Part shown: positions 12,055 through 20,519 of the stretch, in pieces
Layout of the letters: each line of letters opens with the position of its first letter
How positions within the stretch are numbered: the first letter of the stretch is position 1
Source: JBCCGI01 sp039029355
Lineage (GTDB): Bacteria; Planctomycetota; UBA1135; GCA-002686595
Assembly (NCBI GenBank): GCA_039029355.1
Contig: JBCCGI010000006.1
Span: forward strand, 62,001-126,000
Length of the DNA: 64,000 bases
Reading direction: 5' to 3'
Position numbers and translations under genes: made by a program
The notes under the pieces: generated by a model
What the model saw: only the letters and a program-made list of their open reading frames with translations
What the model was told of the DNA's origin: nothing
Databases searched by the model: none

Positions 12055-14919
12055 ATGCTCGCTAGCAACTGGCGCCCCCTTCGTGCCGTGGGTCGCCTCG
12101 GCCTCGGCCTCTTCCTCACCGCCACGGCAGCCTCAGCCCAGTCCCAGACGCTTTGCGCCGACGACTCGACGCTGACCTTCCGCGAGGATCCGGTGCTGGG
12201 CCTCGTGATCGAGTCCATCGGCGACGCGCAGGACTACCAGGCGATCGAGTTCGCGCCGACGGACCTTTGGGAGCTCGAGTTCAAGAACGCGGCCGGCTGC
12301 GTGACGGTCAAGCCCAGCACGGCGACCGGCGGTACTTTCAGCCTCTGCGCCTATAGCTCGAAGATCGTCGCCACGTGGGACGGCCTCAGCTCGCCGCTTC
12401 TCGGCGGCGAGACCTTTGACGTCGAGGTGAAGATCAAGGCGAAGAGCTCGTTCGACGAGTTCCACGCCTCGGTGAAGGTCGAGACCGACACACCGTCGAG
12501 CGCGCTCTTCCGCGTGCGCTTCCCGCGGGTCGAGGCGGTGCTCAGCGGCACTCCGGCGTCGACGCGGATGTCGGCGCCCTTTGCCCACGGCGTCCTCCTG
12601 CCCGACCCGGCGCGGAACGTGACGCTGGTCGGCCCCTCGAAGATCAACGCGTTCCTGCCGCCGTGCGACGCGGTGACCCTGGTCGAGCCCGGGCTGCTGA
12701 GCATGCAGTGGTGGTCGCTCTACGACGAGGCCGAGTCCGACGGCGCGCTCTTCTTCTTCGGCACCAAGGACGAGCACGGCTTCCGCAAGGAGTGGATGTT
12801 CGACCCGATCGCGGTCGCGCCCGGCCTCGACCGCGTGCGCGTCATCCTGCGCAACGTCCCCGAGGACAACATCACGCCCGACGGCGACTTTGCGCAGCCG
12901 TATCCCTTCGTGATGCGCGCGCTGCGGGGCGACTGGTACGACGCGGCGCAGCACTACCGCGACTGGGCGCTGGATCAGCCCTTCACCGAGCACGGACCGA
13001 TCGGCGAGAACGAGGACTACTCCGCCATCATCCGCGACTCGAAGATGCTGGGCGTCACCCAGCCGCCGATCTCGGGCCCCGATGACGGCGACACGCCGTG
13101 CTCGCTCGACCCGAGCTGGTTCGAGTTCGAGAACTGGCCGGCGGAGACGATCTCGCAGCGCCAGACCTTCGACGTCGACAGCGTCACGCCGCGCATCTTC
13201 TTCTGGGACTTCAACAGCTTCGGCCGCGACGTCGGGGACTGGTTCCCGATCCAGCCGGTGTTCAAGGCCGCGGCCAACGCGCTCGTGGCGCAGGGCGACA
13301 ACTACTCGGCCTACTTCGAGTCGCTGGACTACTCGACGCGCGTGCCGAGCTATGCGTCGAGCTACGTCCCCGACACGGCCAACGGCGGCAACTACGGCAA
13401 CATCGAGACCTTCGGGCTCGTCGGCGACGACCTTCAGCGCGAGTTCACGACGCGCATCATCTGCCCCACCGCCCCGGCGACGGTGCAGTTCCTTTCGGTG
13501 TGCCAGGCGACGCAGTTCGCGGCCGACTACTCGTCGTACGTGGCCGAGACGGTGTTCACCGAGGCCGGCGCCCGCGGGCTCTACCTCGACGTGCTCACCG
13601 GCAGCGACGTGCGGCTGTGCTACGACGAGACCCACGGACACCCGGTCGGCGGCGGCGCCTACTACACCGAGGGCATCAAGGACATCCTCGAGCAAGTGCG
13701 CGAGACGATGCGCCACGACCTCGGTGTCGAGGACTACTTCATGCAGTCCGAGGGCCCGAGCGAGCACTTCCTGCCCTACCTGGAGACCGTCCAGCCACAG
13801 CTCACCTGGACGCGCACGCAGACCTTCTGCGACCTCTTCACGGGCCAGTGCCCCCGCAACGGCACCGACTTCCTGGTCACGCCGCTGTACGAGACCGTCT
13901 ACAGCGAGTTCCAGGGCGTCAACGCGACGCTGCAGCTTAACGCTCCGCGCAACGCGATCGGCGCGCTCGGCATCCCGATCCTGCTGGATCCGTTCTTCAT
14001 GCGCATTCTGCGCAACATCTTCGCGTCGCACGTCTTCCTGGGCTACACGCCGTTCGCGGGCTCGATCCTGTCGCAGGACGTGACCGGCGAGAACGCCAAC
14101 CCGGCGCTCTTCCCGGACTACTTCCTGCTGACCGACATGGTCCGCCAGTTCATGGCGGTGCTTCAGCTCGACGATGTGCGCGAGTTCACGGTCATGGGTC
14201 AGCGCCTGCGCGACCCGATCCTCACCAAGGCCGGCGACCCGACCGCGCCGCTGACCAGCATTCCGTTCGACACGCAACCCTTCTTCCACAACTGGCTCGC
14301 GCTCGGCAAGAACCAGCCCTTCGTCTACGGCGCGGCGTACGCCCGCGGCGAGAACGAGTTCGCCGACGACGACGATGATGATGACGACGGGGACGACGAC
14401 GACGACGACTGTTGGGGCTGGGGCGACGACGACGATGGCTGGGGCGGCTGGGACGACGACGACGGCTGGGGCGGCTGGGATGACGACGACGGCTGGGGCG
14501 GCTGGGATGACGACGACGGCTGGGGTGGTTGGGACGACGACGACGGCTGGGGTGGCTCAGGCGACGACGACGACGGCGATCCCTGGGGTAGCTGGGACGA
14601 CGACGACGACTGGGATGACTGGGACTGGGATTGGGACTGGGATGACGACGAGATCGAGGAGATCGGCGTCCTGCTGCTGAACTGGACCGACCCGGCGGAC
14701 AACCTGTTCTTCGGAACGGGCGACGCCGGCCCCGTCCCGGTGCAGCTCTCGATCGACCCCGCCGACTACAACAGCGACGCCGAGGACTACGAGATCTACC
14801 TCGTTGAGCCCGGCGGTGAGATGCTGTTCGACTCCGGCAGCATCAGCGGTCCGATCGTCACGACCGTGACGGTGCCGTCGCGTGCGGCGCTCTTCTTCCG
14901 CATCGTGCTGGACGACTGA
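12055..14919 (+). CDS. Large secreted glycoside-hydrolase-like protein (DUF6259-type) with Asp/Trp/Gly-rich tandem repeat
   Basis: The 954-residue protein starts at the ATG at 12055, which has AGGAGA 5 nt upstream and opens a signal peptide ending A-S-A-Q. The central part has features of DUF6259-type putative glycoside hydrolases: 'MQWWSLYDEAESDGALFF', 'GDWYDAAQHYRDWA', a 'GLYLDVL' strand with a candidate catalytic Asp, and a Glu in 'SEGPSEHFLPY'. Assignment to this family is from memory of its pattern and is moderate. Residues about 771-868 are a low-complexity tract built from a 9-residue DDDDGWGGW unit repeated almost five times with more Asp/Trp around it. A beta-rich C-terminal domain of about 85 residues follows. 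A strong hairpin lies just after the stop. Confidence 0.85.
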   Translation: MLASNWRPLRAVGRLGLGLFLTATAASAQSQTLCADDSTLTFREDPVLGLVIESIGDAQDYQAIEFAPTDLWELEFKNAAGCVTVKPSTATGGTFSLCAYSSKIVATWDGLSSPLLGGETFDVEVKIKAKSSFDEFHASVKVETDTPSSALFRVRFPRVEAVLSGTPASTRMSAPFAHGVLLPDPARNVTLVGPSKINAFLPPCDAVTLVEPGLLSMQWWSLYDEAESDGALFFFGTKDEHGFRKEWMFDPIAVAPGLDRVRVILRNVPEDNITPDGDFAQPYPFVMRALRGDWYDAAQHYRDWALDQPFTEHGPIGENEDYSAIIRDSKMLGVTQPPISGPDDGDTPCSLDPSWFEFENWPAETISQRQTFDVDSVTPRIFFWDFNSFGRDVGDWFPIQPVFKAAANALVAQGDNYSAYFESLDYSTRVPSYASSYVPDTANGGNYGNIETFGLVGDDLQREFTTRIICPTAPATVQFLSVCQATQFAADYSSYVAETVFTEAGARGLYLDVLTGSDVRLCYDETHGHPVGGGAYYTEGIKDILEQVRETMRHDLGVEDYFMQSEGPSEHFLPYLETVQPQLTWTRTQTFCDLFTGQCPRNGTDFLVTPLYETVYSEFQGVNATLQLNAPRNAIGALGIPILLDPFFMRILRNIFASHVFLGYTPFAGSILSQDVTGENANPALFPDYFLLTDMVRQFMAVLQLDDVREFTVMGQRLRDPILTKAGDPTAPLTSIPFDTQPFFHNWLALGKNQPFVYGAAYARGENEFADDDDDDDDGDDDDDDCWGWGDDDDGWGGWDDDDGWGGWDDDDGWGGWDDDDGWGGWDDDDGWGGSGDDDDGDPWGSWDDDDDWDDWDWDWDWDDDEIEEIGVLLLNWTDPADNLFFGTGDAGPVPVQLSIDPADYNSDAEDYEIYLVEPGGEMLFDSGSISGPIVTTVTVPSRAALFFRIVLDD
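14364..14659 (+). repeat. Asp/Trp/Gly-coding low-complexity tract with 27-bp tandem repeat
   Basis: Within the preceding gene, a 27-bp unit encoding DDDDGWGGW repeats in frame from 14425 to about 14559 (four full copies and one that diverges at the end). It is flanked by runs of GAC/GAT codons and then alternating D-W pairs. Copies differ only by silent GAC/GAT and GGC/GGT changes, which suggests recent expansion with purifying selection on the peptide. Confidence 0.95.
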
Positions 14920-14941
14920 GCGGCGGCGATCGCGCCACAAC

Positions 14942-14981
14942 GCGCCCCGCGCCTCCACCTCACGGGGTGGGCGCGGGGCGC
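14942..14981. terminator. GC-rich hairpin after the DUF6259-type gene
   Basis: A perfect 12-bp inverted repeat (GCGCCCCGCGCC at 14942-14953 and GGCGCGGGGCGC at 14970-14981) with a 16-nt loop starts 22 nt after the stop codon. The following TTCGCTT is only weakly T-rich, so it may be a Rho-independent terminator or a transcript-end stabilising hairpin. Confidence 0.7.
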
Positions 14982-15107
14982 TTCGCTTGGGTCTCTGCCC
15001 ACAACTCTGGGCGCCGCGGCGGCGCCGCTCCGAAACGAGGGACCACGACCGTCCCCTCCGCCGGCGGGTGCCCACAGCCGTCGCCGGATTCGGCCGATAG
15101 GGCCGGC

Positions 15108-16235
15108 ATGACCGACCTCGATCTCCCCCACGTCACCGCCGCACCGAACCAAACCGCGACCCAGCCCGCCCCGCAAGCGTCCGGAGATGACGAGGTCGGG
15201 GAGATCCTCCGCTCCGCCCGCGCCGCGGCGGGCGAGGGCGAGATCGACCTCGCGCTGATCGAATACGGCCGCGCGCTGCGCCGCACGCCGCGCGGGCACC
15301 GGGCGCGCGCGGCGGCGGCCAACGACGTCGGGGCGCTGCGCTTCACCCATGGGCGCCCCGACCTCGCGCTCCCGTTCCTGAAGGCCGCGGTCGAGGCCGC
15401 ACCGGACGACGAGGTCCTGCGCGGCAACCTCGAACACGTGCGGTCCCAGCCCGCCGCCGCCGCGCCGAAGCCCGCGGTCGACGACCCGGGCGGAGCGGCC
15501 AGCGTCGGCGACTGGGTGCTGCAGGCGCTCTCGAACTGCGAGAAGCTGATCGGCTTCCAGGGCCGCCACGTGCTGGAGATCGGCGGCGAGCTGCCGCGCC
15601 TCGCCGCGCAGCGGCTGCGGCCCGCGAGCTGGACGTCGGTCGATCCCGCCGCCGAGCCGGTCGACCTACCGCGGCACCGCGCGTTGAACGCGCGCGCCGA
15701 GGATGTCCCCTTCGACGATGCGACCTTCGACCTGGCCTTCTCGTGCTGCGCCTTCGAACACGTCGACGACCTCGACGGGGTGATCGCCGAGACGCGCCGC
15801 GTGCTGCGGCCGGGCGGCGTCCTGTTCGCGGAGTTCTCGCCGATCTGGAGCTCGGCGACCGGCAACCACGTGTGGCTCGCCGGTCCCGGCGGCGGACCGC
15901 CGACGCTGACCTTCGAGGACGGCGTCCTGCCCCGCTGGGCGCACCTGATCTGGGAGCCCGAGGACCTCGCCGCCTTCGTCGAGCCGTCGCACGGCCCCGA
16001 AGAGGCGCGAAGGGCCGCGAACAACGTCTACGAGCACTGGCACCTGAACCGGCTCTTCGAGGACGACTACCTGCGCGCGTTCCACGACAGCGGGCTCGTC
16101 ATCGAGCGCCTCCAGCCGCACGGCGCGACGCAGAAGCCCACGCCGAAGCTCGCCGAGCGCCTGCGGGCGGCGAACCCGGGGCGCGAGCACTTCTCGTCCG
16201 CCGGCTTCCTGCTGGTCGCGCGGAAGCCGCGCTAG
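15108..16235 (+). CDS. TPR-like protein with class I SAM-dependent methyltransferase domain
   Basis: The 375-residue product starts at the ATG at 15108; the open frame upstream (to 14967) overlaps the terminator hairpin and is not coding. Residues about 20-110 form TPR-like helices (R-A-L-R-R-T-P-R-G and 'HGRPDLALPFLKAAVEAAPDD'). The methyltransferase core follows with motif I 'VLEIGGELP', an acidic strand end (SVDP), 'EDVPFDDATFDLAFSCCAFEHV' split over motif IV, and 'RRVLRPGGVLFAEFSP' as motif V/VI. This is the Methyltransf_11 pattern. The substrate is unknown; sugar or glycolipid methylation is possible but not shown. No signal peptide. Its stop shares the CTAG with the convergent propeller gene. 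Confidence 0.9.
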   Translation: MTDLDLPHVTAAPNQTATQPAPQASGDDEVGEILRSARAAAGEGEIDLALIEYGRALRRTPRGHRARAAAANDVGALRFTHGRPDLALPFLKAAVEAAPDDEVLRGNLEHVRSQPAAAAPKPAVDDPGGAASVGDWVLQALSNCEKLIGFQGRHVLEIGGELPRLAAQRLRPASWTSVDPAAEPVDLPRHRALNARAEDVPFDDATFDLAFSCCAFEHVDDLDGVIAETRRVLRPGGVLFAEFSPIWSSATGNHVWLAGPGGGPPTLTFEDGVLPRWAHLIWEPEDLAAFVEPSHGPEEARRAANNVYEHWHLNRLFEDDYLRAFHDSGLVIERLQPHGATQKPTPKLAERLRAANPGREHFSSAGFLLVARKPR

Positions 16236-17551
16236 TCGTCTTCCTCGTCGACGGCAAGGCAGTAGAGGAACTTCGCCCCGCGCAGGAAGAGCGCGTCGCC
16301 CGCGATCGCGGCCGAGGCGCTGAAGCTGTCGTCGAGCCGGTTGACGGCGAGCATCTTCGGCTCCTCACCGTGCTCGAGCACCACGGTCGTGCCGTCGAGG
16401 TCCGTGATGTAGACCCGCCCGGCGGCCGCGACCGGCGACGCGTACACATTGCCGATCGCGTCGAGCCGGAACGGCCCCTTGGGCTCGACGCCCGTGCGTG
16501 CGTCGACGCGCGAGAGCATGCCCTGGTAGTGGTGCAGGAAGTAGAGCGATCCGTCGTACAGCAACGGCGACGGCACGTACGGCGTCCGGCGGCGGCGGAT
16601 CCACGCCAGCCGATCCGAGCCGCGGGTCAGGTCGCCCTCGGCGCCGTCGAGGTGGATCGCCAGCAGCGACTGCCGGTCGTAGCTGCTACCGGAGAACACC
16701 ATGCCGTCGGCGGCGACCGGCGAGGCAACGATGTTGTGCGATAGCCCGCCACACTCCCAGACGACCTTACCGGTCGCGAGGTCGTAGCCGCGCAACCGCT
16801 CGGACCCGGGAACGATGACCTGCGCGGCCTCTCCGACCTGTGCGACGATCGGCGTCGACCACGAGGTGATCTCCTCGCGCTCGACGCGCCAGCGCTCTTC
16901 GCCGGTGCTCTTGTCGAAGGCGACCAGGAGCGACTGCCCCTCGTGGTCCCAGTTGACGACCAACGTGTCGCCGAAGAGCACCGGCGAGGCGCCTTCGCCG
17001 TGCTCGTGCTTGACGCTCATGTCGCCGAGGTCCGCCTCCCAGATCACCTCGCCGGCCAGATCCAGCGCAAACACGCCGCGCGATCCGAAGAACGCGAAGA
17101 CGTGCTCGCCGTCGGTCGCCGGAGAGCCCGACGCGAAGCCCGCCGACACGTGTGCACGCTCGTGCGGCAGCCCCTTGGCCAGGCTGCGCCGGCGGACGAG
17201 CTCGCCGCTCTCGCGGTCGACGATCAGCACCACGAAGTCCATATGGTGCGTCACCGGCGCGTTGTCGTGCGCGCCCGGCGCGCGGTCGGGCGCGGGGGTC
17301 ACCGCCTCGCCGTAGGGCACGGCCGCGGTCAGGAAGAGCCGGTCACCCCAGATCGCCGGCGTCGAGTGGCCCGCTCCCGGCAGCGCGACCTTCCAGCGGA
17401 CGTTCTCGTCCTCGCTCCAGGTGACCGGAGGGTCCGCGAGCGGCGCCGCGCCGGTGGCGAGCGGGCCGCGCCACTGCGGCCAGTCCGACTCCTGTGCCCC
17501 GGGGCCAGAAGCGAGCGTGGCCAGGCCGAAGAGGGCGGCGAAGACCCGCAC
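16232..17551 (-). CDS. Secreted PQQ-like beta-propeller repeat protein (copy C)
   Basis: The 439-residue protein has a signal peptide (MRVFAALFGLATLASGPGAQ) followed by the S-D-W-P-Q-W-R-G-P opening typical of exported PQQ-like propellers of Planctomycetes. Blade repeats carry the 'D-x-x-T/S-G-x-x-x-W' pattern, for example 'AFDKSTGEERWRVE', 'GYDLATGKVVWECGG' and 'RVDARTGVEPKGPF'. These repeats bind PQQ in true dehydrogenases, but no heme or Ca/PQQ active site was seen, so a binding or scaffold role is more likely. It is the last gene of a minus-strand cluster with two paralogues and a sulfatase; only 2 nt separate it from copy B. The stop overlaps the convergent methyltransferase by 4 nt. Confidence 0.92.
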   Translation of the reverse strand: MRVFAALFGLATLASGPGAQESDWPQWRGPLATGAAPLADPPVTWSEDENVRWKVALPGAGHSTPAIWGDRLFLTAAVPYGEAVTPAPDRAPGAHDNAPVTHHMDFVVLIVDRESGELVRRRSLAKGLPHERAHVSAGFASGSPATDGEHVFAFFGSRGVFALDLAGEVIWEADLGDMSVKHEHGEGASPVLFGDTLVVNWDHEGQSLLVAFDKSTGEERWRVEREEITSWSTPIVAQVGEAAQVIVPGSERLRGYDLATGKVVWECGGLSHNIVASPVAADGMVFSGSSYDRQSLLAIHLDGAEGDLTRGSDRLAWIRRRRTPYVPSPLLYDGSLYFLHHYQGMLSRVDARTGVEPKGPFRLDAIGNVYASPVAAAGRVYITDLDGTTVVLEHGEEPKMLAVNRLDDSFSASAAIAGDALFLRGAKFLYCLAVDEEDD

Positions 17552-17553
17552 GG

Positions 17554-18786
17554 CTAGCGCTCCTCGACCCGATAGAGGTGCGACTTGGAGCGCAGGATCA
17601 GCGCGTCCCCCACGACCGCGGGAGATGCGAGGAAGCCGTCGCCGAGGTCGTTCTCGGCCAGCTTCTCGAACTCCGGCCCCGGCTTCAGCACCGTGGTCTT
17701 CCCGTCGCGGTCGAAGAAGTAGAGCCGGCCCGCCGCGTAGATCGGCGAGGCCGCGAACTCGCCGCCGAGGCGCTCGCGCCAGACCTCTTCACCGGTCTCG
17801 GCGTCGAGGCAAACGGCGATGCTGCTGTCGTTCACGAAGTAGAGCCGACCGTCGACCAGCACGGGCGACAGGATGGTCGGAATGCCGCGCTTCACCCTCC
17901 AGGCGACGCGCTCCTCGTCCGCGCCAAGCTCGCCCGCACGCACGGCCCAGAGCTGGGCCTGCATGAAGCCGGTGTTGACGAACACCACGCCGTCCTGATG
18001 CACGGAGCGCGACGACATCGAGAAGCCCGAGTGATCGACCCTCCACAGCTCCTCACCGCTCCGCGGGTCGTAGCCCATCGTCGAGACGGCGCCGGAGCTG
18101 ACGAGCTCGGTGCGGCCGCCGGCGTCGAGCACGATCGGCGTGCTGTAGGCCTTGCGCATGTCGGGGATCAGCTCGCCGTAGTCGGTCGAGCGGTCGGTCT
18201 TCCAGGCCGTCTCGCCGGTCTCCTTGTCGAGGGCGATCACGAACTGCACGTCGCCGCCGTCGGCGTTGAAGATCAGGAGGTCTTCGAAGAGGATCGGCGA
18301 GGAGCCCGCTCCCTCCATGTGGTCGCAGTTGATGTCGCGGCGCCGCCAAAGGACCTCGAAGCTCTCCGTGTCGAGGCACGCGGTCCCGTTCGTCCCGAAG
18401 TGGATGTAGACGCGCCCGGTCTCGATCACCGGCGAGGGCGACGCATGGCTGTTCATCTTGTTGCGCCACACCTTCGGGTCCTCGACCTCGAACAGGACGC
18501 GGTCGAACAGCACCTCGCCGGTCTCCGCGTCGAGCGCAAGCGCGGACAGCTCGTCCCCCGTCTCGGTTGCGGTCGTGATCCAGATCTGCCCGTCCCAGAC
18601 CACCGGCGTCGACCAGCCGCGGCCGTGGATAGCGGTCTTCCACACGACGTTGTCGTCCTCGCTCCACGCGAGCGGCGGTTTGGCCGCGCTCGGAACGTGA
18701 CCGTCCCAGCTGGGTCCGCGGAAGTCCGGCCAACGGTCGCCGGCGTCGGAGACGAGCGAAGAGAGCGCGAAGAGGAGCAGCAACAT
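17554..18786 (-). CDS. Secreted PQQ-like beta-propeller repeat protein (copy B)
   Basis: The 410-residue protein has a short signal peptide (MLLLLFALSSLVSDAG) and then D-R-W-P-D-F-R-G-P, a variant of the opening seen in copies A and C. Blades include 'ALDAETGEVLFDRVLFEV', 'ALDKETGETAWKTDRS', 'GYDPRSGEELWRVDHS' and 'CLDAETGEEVWRERLGG'. It differs enough from copy C to be an old duplication. It lies 2 nt upstream of copy C and 20 nt downstream of the sulfatase, so co-transcription is likely. A role in periplasmic or surface binding is inferred from the family. Confidence 0.92.
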   Translation of the reverse strand: MLLLLFALSSLVSDAGDRWPDFRGPSWDGHVPSAAKPPLAWSEDDNVVWKTAIHGRGWSTPVVWDGQIWITTATETGDELSALALDAETGEVLFDRVLFEVEDPKVWRNKMNSHASPSPVIETGRVYIHFGTNGTACLDTESFEVLWRRRDINCDHMEGAGSSPILFEDLLIFNADGGDVQFVIALDKETGETAWKTDRSTDYGELIPDMRKAYSTPIVLDAGGRTELVSSGAVSTMGYDPRSGEELWRVDHSGFSMSSRSVHQDGVVFVNTGFMQAQLWAVRAGELGADEERVAWRVKRGIPTILSPVLVDGRLYFVNDSSIAVCLDAETGEEVWRERLGGEFAASPIYAAGRLYFFDRDGKTTVLKPGPEFEKLAENDLGDGFLASPAVVGDALILRSKSHLYRVEER

Positions 18787-18806
18787 GCCCCCGATCTTAT
18801 CCGGGC

Positions 18807-20519
18807 CTAAGGCGCGGCGACGAGCGCTTCCAAGGCCTGCAGCAGGGCGTCGTATTCGCCCTGTTGGGTCGGTTCCAGCACGCCGTCGGCAAGGAGGTCG
18901 ATTAGCTCCAACGGATCCTGCTCGAGGTCGTACAGCCGGTGGTAGCCGAACAATGCCTCAGCCACGAGCTTCCAGCGCGGCCCGCGGATCGCCTTGGTAT
19001 TCCAGGGCTGGTAGTTGGCCTGCAGCGCGTTGGTGATCGCGACCCCGAGGGGCTGGGCGGCGTCGAGCGCCGCGGCCTGAACGAAGTACGGCACGGGGCC
19101 GGGCCCCACGACCGGCAGATCGTAGCGGGCCTCCCCCGCGGAGTCGGCCACCGCGGGCACGACCCAGATGATCGGATTGGGCACCAGCGTGCCTCCGAAA
19201 GACGGCACGGGCGTCGCGACCGTCGAGAACACCGTGAACACCGGGGCGAACGGCGGCACGCCGACGACGGCCAGCTCGGGCACCGAGAACTCGACCAGCG
19301 GCGGCCCGCACAGCGACAGTGCCGCGTCGCCCGGACCGCCGAAGCCGAGGTCCGGTTGGCACACCGGCGCGAGCAGCGCGGGCGCGATCGGGCCGGAGGT
19401 CGGGCCGTTCGGCACGAAGTGCTCGGCGAAGACCCACGGCCGTAGCGAGGGCAGCGACGGGTCGGCCAGGTACGGCAACAGGCTGATCGAGTCGAGCACC
19501 ACACCGGGCAGCGCCGCGGCGAGGTCCACCTGCGCCAGCTCGGCAACCGTAGCGAAGACGTCGAGCGCGGCGACCAGCGCCTCGCACGTCGCGCCGGGCT
19601 GCGCCACCGACGGGCCGCGCACGATCAGCGGCACGCGCAGGCCGCCCTCGAACAGCGTCGCCTTGCCGTGGCCGGGCGGAAACGGAGCGCTCAAGACCTC
19701 ACCCGAGGTGCCGTTGTCGGCGGCGAGCACGACCGTCGTGGTCGCGGGATCGACGCCCCCGAGCAGGCGCCCCAGCTCGGCGTCGAGCGCCTCGACCATC
19801 GCGCGGAAGTAGGGCTCGGGATCCTGCGCCGGAGCTCCCGCGCCGGACAGATCGACCGAGTGCAACGCCGCCGGAGGCGCGTGGTGCGGCGTGTGTACCG
19901 CGAGCGGCGAGACGAAGCACAGCCAGGGCGCCGTCCGCGCGGAGATCCACGCGAGCGCGTCGTCGACCGTGTCGGTCGTCGCGTAGGCGTCGACGACCTC
20001 GGCGACGCCGTCGGTGACCTTCGTCCAGTGGAAGTAGTCCTCGCCCTCGAGCACCGCGCCCGCAGCCGGTGACGTGCCGGCGAAGTGCCCCCACCCCGCG
20101 AGGTTTGGCGCGAGTAGCCCGCCGACGCCCTGGCTCGCCAGGTGCCACTTGCCGAAGAAGGCGTGCGCGTAGGCGCCTCCCGTGCCCAGGTCGAGCATCT
20201 CGGGCAAGGTCACCTCCGCGAGCGGCAGGCCGTAGCTCTCGTCGACGATGTGCCCCATCCCCGTGCGAAAGCCATAGCGGCCCGTCTGCACCGCGGCGCG
20301 CGCCGGCGAGCACATCGGATAGCCCCACGCGTTCACGAACGTGACGCCATCCGCGGCGAGCGCGTCGATGTGCGGCGTGCTGGGTGGGTCCGCGGCCAAC
20401 CCGTACGCGCCGAGCCAGTCAACGCCGAGGTCATCCGCCAGGATGACCAGCACGTTCTGGCCCGCCGCCGGCGCCTGAGCGGCGACGGCGAGTAGCAGCG
20501 TGGCGGCCGCGCGCCTCAC
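18807..20519 (-). CDS. Secreted type I sulfatase (arylsulfatase family) with an inserted beta-rich module
   Basis: The 570-residue enzyme starts at the GTG at 20519, whose GTGA overlaps the stop of the upstream propeller gene by 4 nt; the open frame further upstream is a shadow. A signal peptide (VRRAAATLLLAVAAQAPAAG) is followed by the metal-binding ILADDLG (Asp29, Asp30) and the formylglycine signature C-S-P-A-R (Cys70 to Arg74). 'FFGKWHLA', 'AVHTPHH' and 'LAADNGTSGE' give further active-site residues, and 'LYDLEQDPLELIDLL' the usual end. It should hydrolyse sulfate esters of glycans or other compounds outside the cytoplasm. Residues about 387-500 are an extra beta-rich domain that looks like the C-terminal module of neighbouring proteins, placed before the NYQPWNTKAIRG strand of the sulfatase fold. 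Confidence 0.93.
   Translation of the reverse strand: MRRAAATLLLAVAAQAPAAGQNVLVILADDLGVDWLGAYGLAADPPSTPHIDALAADGVTFVNAWGYPMCSPARAAVQTGRYGFRTGMGHIVDESYGLPLAEVTLPEMLDLGTGGAYAHAFFGKWHLASQGVGGLLAPNLAGWGHFAGTSPAAGAVLEGEDYFHWTKVTDGVAEVVDAYATTDTVDDALAWISARTAPWLCFVSPLAVHTPHHAPPAALHSVDLSGAGAPAQDPEPYFRAMVEALDAELGRLLGGVDPATTTVVLAADNGTSGEVLSAPFPPGHGKATLFEGGLRVPLIVRGPSVAQPGATCEALVAALDVFATVAELAQVDLAAALPGVVLDSISLLPYLADPSLPSLRPWVFAEHFVPNGPTSGPIAPALLAPVCQPDLGFGGPGDAALSLCGPPLVEFSVPELAVVGVPPFAPVFTVFSTVATPVPSFGGTLVPNPIIWVVPAVADSAGEARYDLPVVGPGPVPYFVQAAALDAAQPLGVAITNALQANYQPWNTKAIRGPRWKLVAEALFGYHRLYDLEQDPLELIDLLADGVLEPTQQGEYDALLQALEALVAAP

Noticed and set aside
12133..14289. Minus-strand open frame of 718 codons opposite the glycoside-hydrolase-like gene
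   Set aside because: Arg/Glu/Val/His-rich without motifs and without a ribosome binding site; the plus-strand gene has a signal peptide and good Shine-Dalgarno site.
14425..14559. CRISPR-like array
   Set aside because: The 27-bp units are contiguous, without spacers, and encode an in-frame peptide; this is a coding tandem repeat.
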